Origin: Cercis canadensis
Taxonomy: Eukaryota; Streptophyta; Magnoliopsida; Fabales; Fabaceae
Direction of reading: 5' to 3'
Assembly: GCA_003255065.1 (NCBI GenBank)
Contig: QAOA01007971.1
Coordinates: 444,370 to 508,369, forward strand
DNA length: 64,000 bases
The notes beneath the pieces are model-generated. The model was not told the DNA's origin. It did no database searches and saw only the letters and a program-made list of their open reading frames with translations. How positions within the stretch are numbered: position 1 is the stretch's first letter; each line of letters opens with the position of its first letter. This document shows, piece by piece, positions 25,580 through 35,975 of this stretch. The position numbers and the translations under genes are program-made.

Positions 25580-25816
25580 ATAAAATTAGGGTCAAAAAAT
25601 AATATTCAAAATTTTTTGGGGTCAAATATAATATTCAAAATTTGTCATCTTCAACCTCCAACTGGTCTCCATTTTTAGAAGTCGACCCGTTTTCAAANAT
25701 AAAATTAGGGTTAAAAAATAATATTCAAAATTTTTTGGGGTCAAATATAATATTCAAAATTTGTCATCTTCAACCTCCAACTGGTCTCCATTTTTAGAAG
25801 TCGACCCGTTTTCAAA
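25580..25816. repeat. Artificial direct duplication around an N
   Basis: Bases 25580-25697 and 25699-25816 are the same 118-bp sequence (one difference, gggtcaaaa versus gggttaaaa) with a single N at 25698. It lies inside the Mutator-like element. Confidence 0.85.
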
Positions 25817-26020
25817 TCCATTTAGGTTCTCTTCATATCTCTCTCATTTCTCAACTAAAATTTGCAAATTATATACTATTTTAAAGCTTGTGAAATTTGC
25901 AATAACACTATGTTATTAGTTTTAAGATTGAAGCTCAAAATAAAACACGAAAAGCTAAAGACAGCAGCAACAGCAACGGTACATGTCACTCAATCCGGCT
26001 CCTCTCTAATCAAGAATGAA

Positions 26021-26345
26021 TTTTTTCAAATTCTTTAAGGGGTTTTGTGCGAAATTCGTTTTCTAACACTACCCAAGCAATTTCTTTTTTCAAATGGTTC
26101 AATATTTCTCCAAATTCTTTAAGGGGTTTTGTGCGAAATTCGTTTTCTAACACTACTCAAGCAATTTCTTTTTTCAAATGGTTCAATCTTCATCAAGTTT
26201 TGAGAATATTAGCTATGGTTTTCTGAATTCCTAGCTATGATTTTACTTCTTCTCTTATTCCTCTCTAATTAAGAACAAATTTCTTCAAATTCGTTGAGGG
26301 GTTTTGTGCTAAATTCATTTTCTAAAACTTCCCAATTAAGGATGT
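26021..26345. repeat. Internal tandem repeat of the Mutator-like element
   Basis: A unit of about 80 bp beginning caaattctttaaggggtttt and ending aaatggttcaat occurs twice in a row (about 26029 and 26112). A third, more diverged partial copy lies near 26280 (cttcaaattcgttgaggggt). Confidence 0.75.
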
Positions 26346-27194
26346 GTTGTTCACTAGCAAGCTGGAGGTTGCCACTGACGAAGACAAGCATGCCGTCGTT
26401 GATGTGCCTCTAGATCCATCTCGCTCCATTTTCTCGAATACCTTTGCCAATGGATCTGGATGCATCTCGTTCGCACCTAATCACTTAATGTGATTTTTTA
26501 GGAAAATTATGCAATTAAACACTGCACGAGTGTGGCACGTGATTCTTTCCGTCAACTAATGAACGTCTGTTTGGTCTTTGGGGGTAAATCGCATATTTAA
26601 ATAGTTGAATGAATTCTTTCCTACATTTTTAAAGCTTTGGGGATAAAGTGTACACAATGCATAGTTTAGAGATGTTTTTTGGACTTTTTCCAAAAAAATA
26701 TAAGTGGACTAAGTTAAACTAATATGGATCATACATATCCAAAAATGTAATTTTTTTTTACTCATTGATAAATAGCAATTGTAATTACAATCAAAAAAAT
26801 TTTAAAAAAAATAAGAAAATCAATTTTATAATTGAGAACGCGCTCCGTTAAACTAAAGCTCTTCCTCATTCGAAAATATAAACTTCCACTAATTATGACA
26901 AAGAAGGAGATCTTAAATAACCCTTTATCTACATTAATCAATATTAGAAATCATCTACAGTTATGTACAATATTATAATTAAATCCAAGAGTTTTAGTTT
27001 TACAAGTAACATACCCATAGCTTAAGTAGCACTCAATCAAACACAAGGGCAAAGGCCCATCTTTCCCTTTCCTTCGTCTCTCTGTCTCATAGATACAATA
27101 CAATGACAGCAACAGCCAATAGCATACTACTGTAGCCAACACCAGAGTCCACATTACATAAATTACAGCTAGCCAAACACGTTACGCACTCCCA

Positions 27195-27240
27195 CTCTAT
27201 ATAATACACTCTCTCTCATTTCCGTCTCTCTCCCCTCTTC
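27195..27240 (+). promoter_or_regulatory. TATA box and CT-rich leader of the OVATE gene
   Basis: The word tctatataatacac near 27197 is a good TATA element about 55 bases before the ATG at 27256, followed by a CT-rich leader common in plant 5' untranslated regions. Confidence 0.5.
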
Positions 27241-27255
27241 TTGTTGAGAAGAAAA

Positions 27256-27888
27256 ATGTCTCACCTCTTCTCGAAGCACCTGCACCTCTGTTTCTTCAAG
27301 CTCAAATACCCCACCACCGCCACAACCCTATCCCCTCCATACATAAAAGAAGAAGACCACCATAATCAAACCTCACCACAATCTCCATCTCCTTCCCCTT
27401 CCTCTTCCAACACATACATCTTCAACTCCCTCTACGACGTCGTCACCGCCTCTCACTCAACCTCCAAATCCACCGAGGACTTCTTCTCCTCCTCCGATGA
27501 CTCCGAGTCTTGGGACCCACCTCCGCCGCCGCCTCCAGACTTCGCCGCCATCTTCTCCTCGCAGCGGTTCTTCTTTTCCTCCCCTGGCCGCTCCAACTCC
27601 ATCATAGAGTCCCCTGACACTCGCCCCTGCAACTCCAACAAAGACAGCAACACAAGCAAAGTGATACCCAGAGGAGGCGTCAGAGTACCCAAGTACTCTC
27701 TCAACCCTTACGAGGATTTCCGGCGTTCAATGCAGGAAATGATTGAGTCTCGCGAAGTAGTCGATGTCAGAAAAGACTGGGATTATCTACACGAGCTCCT
27801 CTTGTGCTATCTTGCTCTCAATCCTTCACATACCCACAAGTACATTGTTCGTGCTTTCACTGACCTTGTGGTTGACCTTTTGGCATAA
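27256..27888 (+). CDS. OVATE family protein (transcription repressor)
   Basis: A single-exon gene of 210 residues. The C-terminal OVATE domain spans about residues 145-207: VPKYSLNPYEDFRRSM, EMIESREVVDVRKDWDYLHE, LLLCYLALNP, KYIVRAFTDL. The N-terminal two thirds are low-complexity: Ser-rich stretches, SPSPSPSSS at 43-51 and seven prolines at 88-94. OVATE proteins repress transcription with KNOX/BELL homeodomain partners and shape organ growth (family knowledge). The gene position beside SECE1, cysteine synthase and FdC1 matches that of Arabidopsis OFP11 (At4g14860), so OFP11 orthology is likely but not shown. The start is the ATG at 27256; the frame is open slightly upstream but without another ATG. 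Confidence 0.93.
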   Translation: MSHLFSKHLHLCFFKLKYPTTATTLSPPYIKEEDHHNQTSPQSPSPSPSSSNTYIFNSLYDVVTASHSTSKSTEDFFSSSDDSESWDPPPPPPPDFAAIFSSQRFFFSSPGRSNSIIESPDTRPCNSNKDSNTSKVIPRGGVRVPKYSLNPYEDFRRSMQEMIESREVVDVRKDWDYLHELLLCYLALNPSHTHKYIVRAFTDLVVDLLA

Positions 27889-30800
27889 CCATCATCGCCG
27901 CCGCCGCTGCCAACAACCCGCGGAAGAGTAGTTTAAAGTTTAAACTTTTATGAGTGTGGTTAGTGTAATTAATTAACAGGGATTTACAAATGACCTATGA
28001 ATCGAAATTAGGGTATTGGATTTTAAGTATTAATTTTCACAATTTTCTCGCGTGTTTTTTTTCCAGTGCACTAGGCTCCTTTGTAGCATAAAAAATTAAC
28101 ATGAATTTAATTGACATTTTCTTTAAATTAACGTCTTTAGAAGGGAGAAATATAGATTGGCGGTTGTGTGATCCGCTGCATGCTTTGTCTTTGGTGAAAT
28201 GGGATTGTGTTGCAGCGATGAAGACAAAGAAAGGTTGTATTTTGATGATCTAGTTCACAAAACCAAGGAAGCGTATGGGAGAGGGACGTTGGTGTCTCGA
28301 TGCTGTTTTACTATTATATTACTTCTACCCAATGTCACTTTATTATGCAGAATTAACTCTTTCTGGGTTTTATGTGTATGATTTTCTTATTTCTCTTTGA
28401 AACAAAAAGACCATACAATTTCACTGGTTTAATTGTATGACGTTTGAGACAGAGATAGTGGGTGACAGGTAGGGTTCGTTTATTGTCCTTGTGTTTGTTG
28501 TGTGGTCCTGCAATAACTTGATACGGAGTTTTGCACACATACTCACGAGGAGCCTCAGCCTATAGAGCATTTCTCTATATGGACTATGATAGTACGTTAT
28601 TAGTGGGCATTGTCTCTCCTAAACTTGCCCTCGAGAAGTAGGTTAAGTTAATTCGGCTCTTACGAATAATAGATAATTAATAAAAACAAAGTGAAGAAAA
28701 TGAAAAAGTTAACTTTTTTTATACATCATTTGGATTGTGAGTAATGTTTATTTTGGGGTAAAAGTGATTTTGCGGCCTTTTAAGTTCTAACCATTAAACA
28801 AAACATGCTATGCCAATGAGAATAAGGGTAATCACATTTTTGGTTTATTTAATATTATATGATGCGACCTACAAATGAATTGCATATTGGTTTAGATGTA
28901 TTCATAAATTTTTGGTAGGGGAGTAAAAGGAGTAAAATTTACTTTGTTTTAAATATGTTTGGTTGTAAAATAAATTGAAAGAAACAATTTAGGGGAGTAA
29001 TAGATGAGAAATACTTTGGACCCCTTCACCAATCCTCTATGTCCTCAAATTTTTCTCTTTTAATTCTTCCTCTCTTCATCTCCTCAAATTACTAAACATG
29101 TCAAATATAATTGAAGAGTAATGTTTACATCTATTGTTACTCCTTGAAAAAAAGAGTAAATGATACTCCCTTAAGAGTTCATGATTGCAAGTGTTGTGCA
29201 TTTGAGTTCATTTGCATCCACATGTAGATTTTTTTTTTTAACTTACATAGAGATACCTATGTATATAAGAATACACATATGACTAATTAACTAATGTGTA
29301 AATAGTACTATTCAATATGTCTTGGATGTGTTTGCTTAAATTTATAACCTTATCAAGACTTATAAAAAGAAGGATATAGATCTCAAATTTAGTGGAATTT
29401 ATTAGGGAAACAGTCTACAAAGGCTCATGGGAAGGTGGGAAAGAGATAGGGTTTAATATTGCAGGGTGCAGTGCAGTCGCTGATGGCAGAATCTCTTTCT
29501 GTCTTTCTTTTCCTCTGATGGAAAATAATTCCAACTAAAAGCAGCATAAGTACAAGGCAACCCAGTCCCAGTACAAGAGAAATGGCAAAACTGAAAGGAG
29601 ACAACAAAAACACAACGAGATAAGAATATTCAACAGTATGCCAAAATAAAGCTTGGTAGTGAGATAGTGAGAGAGCTTTTGTTCAATGTTTAAACAGCAA
29701 CTTAATTAAGCAACAGTTCAAGAATGAAATATGAAAATATGATTTACAATACATGCTCAGCTATGGCTTTTTGGAATTTTTTTTGTCTCTTTTAGTTTCA
29801 CCAATTAGATTAAATGTGTTGTAACACAATATATCTTTTGAAAATTGTTGTCCCTGCAAATCAATTTCGCTCTATATATGAAGAACTTTCAAAGCTTCAA
29901 ATCTCCCGTTGGTCTACAAAATGCTCAGCAATGGCATTGAAGAACTCAACATTTGCATTGGGGATAAAAAGGGTTTGGATGGTATTAGAATAGATATTTT
30001 GGTTTTTGGGTTTACGCTACTAATTAACAAGTGTTATTTATTTTATATGATTGTAGGGGAGTTGGAGACAAACAAAGGGCATCCAAAGAAAGTGTCAACA
30101 ACTAAAGCAAGAGAAGGGACGCTTTCTATTCTTTTAAACCAAAAAGTTTACTTGCAAATTGAAGTTAGTCGGTTTAGGTAAGGTTCTAACCCACCAGACT
30201 ATTTGTCCTTAACCTTATGCACTATTATTATATGTCAATTTTCATTTGGACAAAAGTTCAGAAGCATGCCATATTAAACTTTTTCTTTGGGTAAGGGGGT
30301 TAAGAGCCCTACTACATACTACTCATTTGGACTATATATATAAGCATTAGTATATAATTAACCTAAAACAAGCATAGTTGAGACACCAGTTACTTAAAAA
30401 TTAAAGACCATGGTAATGAATCTAATATCTAAATTATGATAGGAAGTGCTTTATAAAAGCCTAGAAATATTAGATTATTCAATGCTCATAGCTAGCCTTG
30501 GGTAGGTAAGTGAAATCCCATATAAAAACAAGAAGATAAACACTAAACACTAGAAGAAAAGGCTATATTCTTTTTTGCATCCATATACGTTTGACAGGTT
30601 CACAGGATTCAATTAAACCTTCTTTCTTCTTTCCTTTCTCTTTCTGTTGCAAGGTCTGTAAGAGGGAAACCATCACTTCCATTCATAGAAAATCTGTCAT
30701 TTTAGAAGGCAATTGATTTGATTTCATAGAAACTCCAACTGTTTGATGTGGCAGATTAGGAAAGAAAAACACAGTCTCATGTGGTGGCTGAGATAGAAGT

Positions 30801-31267
30801 TAAATCCCATATCTTACTGAAAATGACATTGGATTAGGAGGTCCTCTCAACCGATTAAGTATGAATAATGATTTCATCATAAAAATGTCATAAAGCATTA
30901 TGCAGGTTCTATATATATATATATATATATTACTTTAGAGAAAATGGACAAAAGAGCACCCAGATGAAGGTTAGGCAGGATTTGACACCTTGACACCTCA
31001 AATAATTGAAAATAATGCAAGCATAAAGCTGGATATGAGGATAATCATTTCAATCAATTCAAGACAATATTTCTGGACATGGAGATCTTTCATGTGGACC
31101 CCGTTCAAATTCACTCTCCAAAACCTTTCCAGGCACATGAAGCACCAGTATCTCATAAGATACCTCAAAAATGTTAAAAAGATGATAAATATACAAAATG
31201 TGGATATAACTGTAGAATCCAAATTTTACAAGAAAATTTTAATTAAGGGATTATTTAAATTTAAATT
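27889..31267. other. Gene-poor spacer
   Basis: AT-rich sequence with no recognised gene. A minus-strand frame at 29613-29425 encodes 62 residues with a strong hydrophobic segment (FAISLVLGLGCLVLMLLLVG) followed by basic residues HQRKRK; just inside it, ctcctttcag resembles a splice acceptor, so it could be an exon of a small membrane protein. A plus-strand frame at 28199-28381 begins MGLCCSDEDKERLYFDD. Neither matches a family I know. A TA microsatellite lies at about 30911-30931. Confidence 0.4.
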
Positions 31268-31702
31268 CTCGGATCATTTACTTCAATATTATTGTTTTTA
31301 AATTTATTTACATAATTATAATATTTTTGAATTTATATACTTAAATATTACACTTTTAAAAAAATTAAAAATTAAAAAAAATGAAATCTAATCCGTGGGG
31401 TCTATTGGACATGTCAGTGGCCCCACGATGTGTCCACGTAGAACACGCCAGTGGAGCCACAACATGTCTCTTCTTGGCAAGTCTCACAATCATTTCTATC
31501 TCAAAGTACAAATTTAAAAAAAAAAATCAATGTGTACGACAAGAAGGGACACACCGTGGGACCACTGGCATGTCCAGTGAGCCCCACGAGTCAGACTTCA
31601 TTTTTTTTTAATTTTTTTAAAAATATAATATTTAAGTATATAAATTTAAAAATATTATAATTATATAAATAAATTTAAAAACAGTAATATTAAGATCAAT
31701 TA
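31268..31702. mobile_element. Foldback MITE with arms of about 190 bp
   Basis: The left half (31290-31480) is the imperfect complement of the right half (31515-31695). Matching pairs include atgaaatctaatccgtgggg at 31381 against the complement of ccccacgagtcagacttcat, and attataatatttttgaattt against its mirror near 31640. The element is about 430 bp with a loop of about 40 bases. The small open frames found in it are by-products of the palindrome. Confidence 0.75.
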
Positions 31703-32008
31703 CAGTTTATACTTTATATAATGTTTTGATAAAATTTTATTTATAAATCATCATTCATTGTACTGCATGCGCATTTATATATATAGTTACATACCTACAT
31801 AAATATTTTTCTGTTAGGTTAAGATTTTATCAATTGTACAATTATTCACCTAGTGTGAATATTAACAATGTGAAAGTTATAACATTTTTTTTTTTTCATT
31901 TTCTTGAATGAATCAGTTATCCATTCAATTCAATTTCCAGATAGAAAGGAGGAGGGAGAAGATTTGGGTTGGCCTCTAACACCCAATTGGGTTATGTTGA
32001 TAATTTGT

Positions 32009-32290
32009 TCATTCCCATAAAGCAGCACATCTGTCAAAGCTTTGTTTTATCTGATCAGTGATCACCACAACTAAAGCAACAAAAATTGGAAGTACCGAAA
32101 GCATTATTGTCTTTTTCCTAATATATATATCTTGTTTTATTTTCCATTTTTTGTGACCTCGGGAATCAGTGCTCTCTCCCTGTCCATTTAATTGAACAGA
32201 AATTTCCTCTATAGTTGAAGTATAGACTTGTCGACACTGTTCTTGTTTGCATTCATAAAGACAACGTATATTGCATGCTTCTATCCGCAT
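32009..32290 (-). CDS. Unrecognised small ORF with a hydrophobic C-terminal segment
   Basis: A minus-strand frame of 93 residues. The N-terminal part holds four cysteines (ACNIRCLYECKQEQC), the middle is polar, and IMLSVLPIFVALVVVIT near residue 65-80 looks like a membrane segment. I do not recognise it. There is no signal peptide at the start, no clear promoter, and the surroundings are transposon-rich, so chance is a real alternative. Homology or RNA evidence would decide. Confidence 0.15.
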   Translation of the reverse strand: MRIEACNIRCLYECKQEQCRQVYTSTIEEISVQLNGQGESTDSRGHKKWKIKQDIYIRKKTIMLSVLPIFVALVVVITDQIKQSFDRCAALWE

Positions 32291-32431
32291 GCTTCATTTT
32301 ACTAATAGTATATATATTTACATAATTTGGATTTTGTCACCTTATTATTTAGAAAATTTTATATTGTTATAATTTTTTAATATTAAAATCTACAACATTT
32401 TAATTAATCTTAATTATTTTAATATTGAAAT

Positions 32432-32504
32432 GAGATTAATTTTATGCTTAATTAAATAAAATAAAAANGAGATTATTTTTATGTTTAATTAAATAAAATA
32501 AAAA
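32432..32504. repeat. Short direct duplication around an N
   Basis: Bases 32432-32467 and 32469-32504 are near-identical 36-bp sequences (gagattaattttatgcttaa versus gagattatttttatgtttaa at the start) separated by an N at 32468. The same joint pattern as at the other Ns, but shorter and low-complexity. Confidence 0.65.
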
Positions 32505-33604
32505 TACTCGTAATATTAATAAAATAATAATAATTATAATGCATGGTCTTGATATATAATAAGGTCAAATGTTAGGGAAAGTTAATAGTCAATGTTAGGT
32601 TTACCAGTCACATTGGTCGACATCGTTTAACAATGCTTATAAATAGAGGATCATCCAAGTGCTCTTCATTTTTCTTCCCTACAGTGTTTACCCAATTTTG
32701 CTGCTTGTAACTTTTGTAAGTCAAAGTGATTCATAATTACTGTCTGCCCATTTCCTCTCGAGATATGTCACTTCAATCTTTTCTATAACAGGGGCAGTGA
32801 ACGATCAATGTTCGATGGAACAACTCAGAATAATTCCCACTCTAAAATAAATAGAGAAAAAAGTGAAAATGAATCTATTTTGATTTCAGTCCCTTTTTTT
32901 TTTTCTTTATAGATATGATATTTATATTACAATATTTATATTTATTTTAGAAAACTATAAAATAAAAATTTGCATACGTTTTAATCGCTAAAAATATACT
33001 ATACCACATTTCATTCAACACTCATTTGTTTTATACATAGCAAGTATAAAATGATTTTCATCTTAAAATTTTCACTTCTTATTTTTCAGCATGCAACTAA
33101 GCACAACCATAAGAGAGGTCATTCTCTTGTATTTTGTTTTGTTTTTCTTGTGCAGTTAAAGCTTTCATCACTTGATCAATTTAAGTAGATTGATCTATAT
33201 TGGGCATAATAAATTTATAAAAGTTTGAGTTAAATTTTTTTTTATTTAATTATTTTTTAAATATCACTTTAATTTTTAATTTATTTTTAATATTATTTTA
33301 ATTTTTAAATAATTATTTTATCTATCAAATTAATCTTTTAAGTGTTATTAAATATAAACTTGATAAATAATGTAATTATTTAAGAATTAAAATAATTAAA
33401 AAATAAATAAACAGGAGAGTAGGTGCACCTCAACCGAGTAATACTAAAATAAAAAGAAACCTGAGCTAGTGCTCACTTTAGACTTCACAGTTGATCAAAT
33501 CATAAAATCGTAGACGTCATTAATTTTAATTTTCTCAAGTCAACAAAGCCAATTTCACTTTAATTGTAAGATAATGAAGAATTTCTATAATAAAATAATG
33601 GCTT
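32505..33604. other. AT-rich spacer
   Basis: No gene seen. Around 32560-32800 is a less AT-rich stretch (cattggtcgacatcg, ataaatagagga) that resembles a promoter-like piece but is followed by no frame. Confidence 0.4.
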
Positions 33605-34630
33605 ATTCACAGATCTTTATGTTTTATGAGTCTTGCGAGTCAATCTCTAATTTTTAAAATTTAACTATTTGATCCTTGTATTTTAATGAGATTAACAATT
33701 TTAGTCATCTTATTAATCAACTTAATAGAATGATGATGTGACACAAATAAATTAATTTTTTATTGTTATCATGTTAATATAATATAAAAAATATTTTTTA
33801 CGATTTAAACATAATTAAATTATAATTAACATAAAAATAATATTTTTTTATTGTTAACTAATTATTTTAAATTTTTTCACAAAATTCAAGCAAATAAAAA
33901 CATTTTTAGATAAAGTAAAACATGTAAAAAAATTTTTAATTTTTTTTAAATTAAATCTATAAAAAAGTTTATCAAAATTTCAATTTTTTTCACAAAATTC
34001 AAACAATCAAAATAATTTCAGATTAAATAATTTTATCTGAAATTTTTGGTTGAATTTCTTATAGACTTAATTTGAAAAAATATAGAATTTTCTTTACATG
34101 TCTTACTTGATATATTTTTTTTCAGGGATACTATAATATTACATATGTATGTCATACTACACTGACGTGACAATCATACATAATTTTTATATTTTATTCT
34201 ATATAAAATTAATTTATTTTATTTTATCAAATAAACTTAAAAATAATTAATTTATATGCATGTTATTTATACATTAACTATTCTTATATAATATGACATA
34301 CAACAAAGTATCTAAAAAATGTTCATTATTTGCTTGAATTTTGTGAAAAAAATTTAAAATGATTATTTAATAATAAAAAAATATTTTTATGTTAATTACG
34401 ACTTAATTATACTTAAATGATTATTTAAAAATTAAAAATAATTTTTCTATACTACATTAGCATAATAACAATAAAAAATTAATTTATTTGTACCACATCA
34501 GCATGTCATTAGGTTGACTAGCGGAATGACTAAAATTGTCAAACTCACTAAAATACATAGACTAAATCGTTGAGTTTTAAAAATGAGAGATTAACTCATA
34601 GGATTCGATAAAACGAGAGGACCAAAATTG
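33605..34630. mobile_element. Long-TIR foldback element, about 1 kb
   Basis: The arms of about 290 bp, 33610-33895 and 34335-34630, are imperfect complements. Examples: caaataaattaattttttat and acaattttagtcat on the left recur in complement at about 34470-34490 and 34530; atttttctcacaaaattcaa-type words end both arms. The interior is not coding and is itself invaded by a smaller MITE at about 34123-34316. The terminal wording (acaattttagtc, gaccaaaattg) is common to widespread plant non-autonomous DNA elements. Confidence 0.7.
34123..34316. mobile_element. MITE copy A, nested in the foldback element
   Basis: A member of a family of about 200 bp present three times in this window. Shared core: tatgtcatactacactgacgt, then gacaatcatacataattttt, and at the far end tatgacatac followed by gtatct. 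This copy sits in the loop of the 33.6-34.6 kb foldback element, so it inserted later. Confidence 0.75.
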
Positions 34631-34847
34631 CCAAAAAACCTAAAATAAAGTAGATAGTGTGAAAATAATTTATGGGATGGGATTAAGGCTATTTTTATAT
34701 TGTGTAACATCCAATAAATTCAAGAAAAATCAAAGAAAGGAAATTAATTAAAAGTTTCAGTTAATGCAAAAAGTGCGATAATTGAGTGGAGAAGTTAATG
34801 ACAAACAAACTAAACTTCTTTTTTTTTTTGATAATGAAAAAATAAAA

Positions 34848-35059
34848 ATTCTATTATGTTACATAAGTATGTCATACTATACTACACTGACGTGACAATC
34901 ATATATAATTTTTATATTTTATTAGATATAAAATATACTTTATTTTATTTTTTAAACAAACTAAAAAATAATTAACTTGTATACATGTCATTCATTTATT
35001 AGCTATTTTTATGTAGTATGACATACTACATAAATACTAAAAGTATCTAAGAAAACCTC
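34848..35059. mobile_element. MITE copy B
   Basis: The same family and orientation as copy A, about 530 bases downstream. Core words are acataagtatgtcatactat, ctgacgtgacaatcatatat and, at the right end, tgtagtatgacatactaca then agtatctaagaaaacctc. The subterminal inverted repeat is acataagtatgtcatacta. Confidence 0.8.
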
Positions 35060-35217
35060 TTATTAAAAATAAAGGATTTTATGATTAGTTTTATTGACCC
35101 CGCTTACTTAAACTCGGATTACCATGGTACAGCATCCTTGGTAACAATGGGACATGCCATACCATCGCTAAGGATTCTGCGAAAAAAAATACTCAACAGT
35201 TACAATTAATCCTTCTT

Positions 35218-35290
35218 AGGCCCAAAGCTTTATGTTAATAGATCAATCCAGCCCAATCCTTGGGCCTATTTTTTCAAGGCAAGTAGCCCA
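35218..35290 (+). promoter_or_regulatory. Cluster of GCCCA (site II) elements upstream of SECE1
   Basis: Four GGCCCA/AGCCCA words lie at 35219-35224, 35250-35255, 35261-35266 (as TGGGCC) and 35285-35290, 145-220 bases before the ATG. Site II elements bound by TCP factors are typical of plant genes for ribosomes and organelle housekeeping, which fits SECE1. Confidence 0.55.
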
Positions 35291-35435
35291 TTGGACCGTA
35301 GGCCTAGAAGCCTCCCTTACTTCAAACACAAAAAAAAAAAAATGTTTTACTGAGGGAGAGAGATTGGCTTCCGTCTATCTCTTCTTTCTGCTCTGTCATC
35401 CAAAATCACGCGCCATTATCGACCACGGCAGAGCA

Positions 35436-35975
35436 ATGGCGCTGCAGATTCTCCATCAATGTCCTATTGCATCACCCTTCCCAAATCCCCAGACACCCCT
35501 TCAACTACCCAAAACCGAACCCCTCATTCTCAACCTTACATCCCATCTTCATTTACTTCGTCCCATCGGAATCACAGGCCGACGGCGGCAGCGGCTGGTG
35601 GCGGTGGCCAACGTCGTCGAAGAAAGCCAAGAGAGCTCCGAACCGGAGATGGCGAGTTCAGAATCAGAGAAGCAACAACAAGAACCGGTGACCCAATCCG
35701 CTGAAAAGGGCAGCGAGATGTCGGAATTGGCATCGGAACTGAAGAAGGCGATGCAGGAGAGGAAGGAGAAGGAAGGAGAAAACTTGCTGAGTGGGGTGGC
35801 GGAAGAGATTGGGAAGATAGAGTGGCCAGCGTTTGGGAAGGTCTTGGGTACCACGAGTGTTGTAATCAGCGTTATCCTTGGTTCAAGTGTCGTTTTGACC
35901 GTGGTGAATGCCGTTTTGGCTGAGCTTTCTGACAAAGTATTTGCAGGCAAAGGGGTTCAGGATTTTTTCAGCTGA
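35436..35975 (+). CDS. SECE1: Chloroplast preprotein translocase subunit SecE
   Basis: A single-exon gene of 179 residues. Residues 1 to about 55 are rich in Pro, Thr, Leu and Arg without acidic residues apart from one Glu, as in a plastid transit peptide; an acidic linker follows. The SecE domain is at the end: KIEWPAFGKVLGTTSVV at 127-143, a single membrane helix at about 136-163 and DKVFAGKGVQDFF. The EWP motif before the helix is the SecE hallmark. SecE clamps SecY in the thylakoid cpSec translocon (family knowledge). The frame is open upstream to 35232 but the leader there is not conserved-looking; the ATG at 35436 starts the transit peptide. In Arabidopsis SECE1 (At4g14870) lies next to cytosolic OAS-TL, as here. 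Confidence 0.95.
   Translation: MALQILHQCPIASPFPNPQTPLQLPKTEPLILNLTSHLHLLRPIGITGRRRQRLVAVANVVEESQESSEPEMASSESEKQQQEPVTQSAEKGSEMSELASELKKAMQERKEKEGENLLSGVAEEIGKIEWPAFGKVLGTTSVVISVILGSSVVLTVVNAVLAELSDKVFAGKGVQDFFS

Larger units (their letters stand above)
25363..26691. mobile_element. Mutator-like non-autonomous element with long TIRs
   Basis: The left end (gagaaaagtccaaaaaaact) and the right end (ggactttttcc, read in complement) form imperfect terminal inverted repeats. They continue inward for well over 100 bases: acgtgtcgtgcacatgatgt on the left faces a complementary gcacgagtgtggcacgtgat on the right. The flanks caaaaaata (25354-25362) and aaaaaaata (26692-26700) match at 8 of 9 positions, consistent with a 9-bp target duplication, although both are A-rich. 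The interior has no transposase. Long TIRs with a 9-bp duplication point to a Mutator-type derivative. Confidence 0.7.

Noticed and set aside
28199..28381. Frame starting MGLCCSDEDKERLYFDD
   Set aside because: No recognised family, AT-rich tail after 35 codons and no splice partner found; kept only as a note in the spacer entry.
30990..31660. Several frames of 70-100 codons on both strands
   Set aside because: Mostly by-products of the foldback MITE palindrome and low-complexity DNA.
35459..35950. Overlapping frames in other phases across SECE1
   Set aside because: Shadows of the real coding frame; none resembles a protein family.
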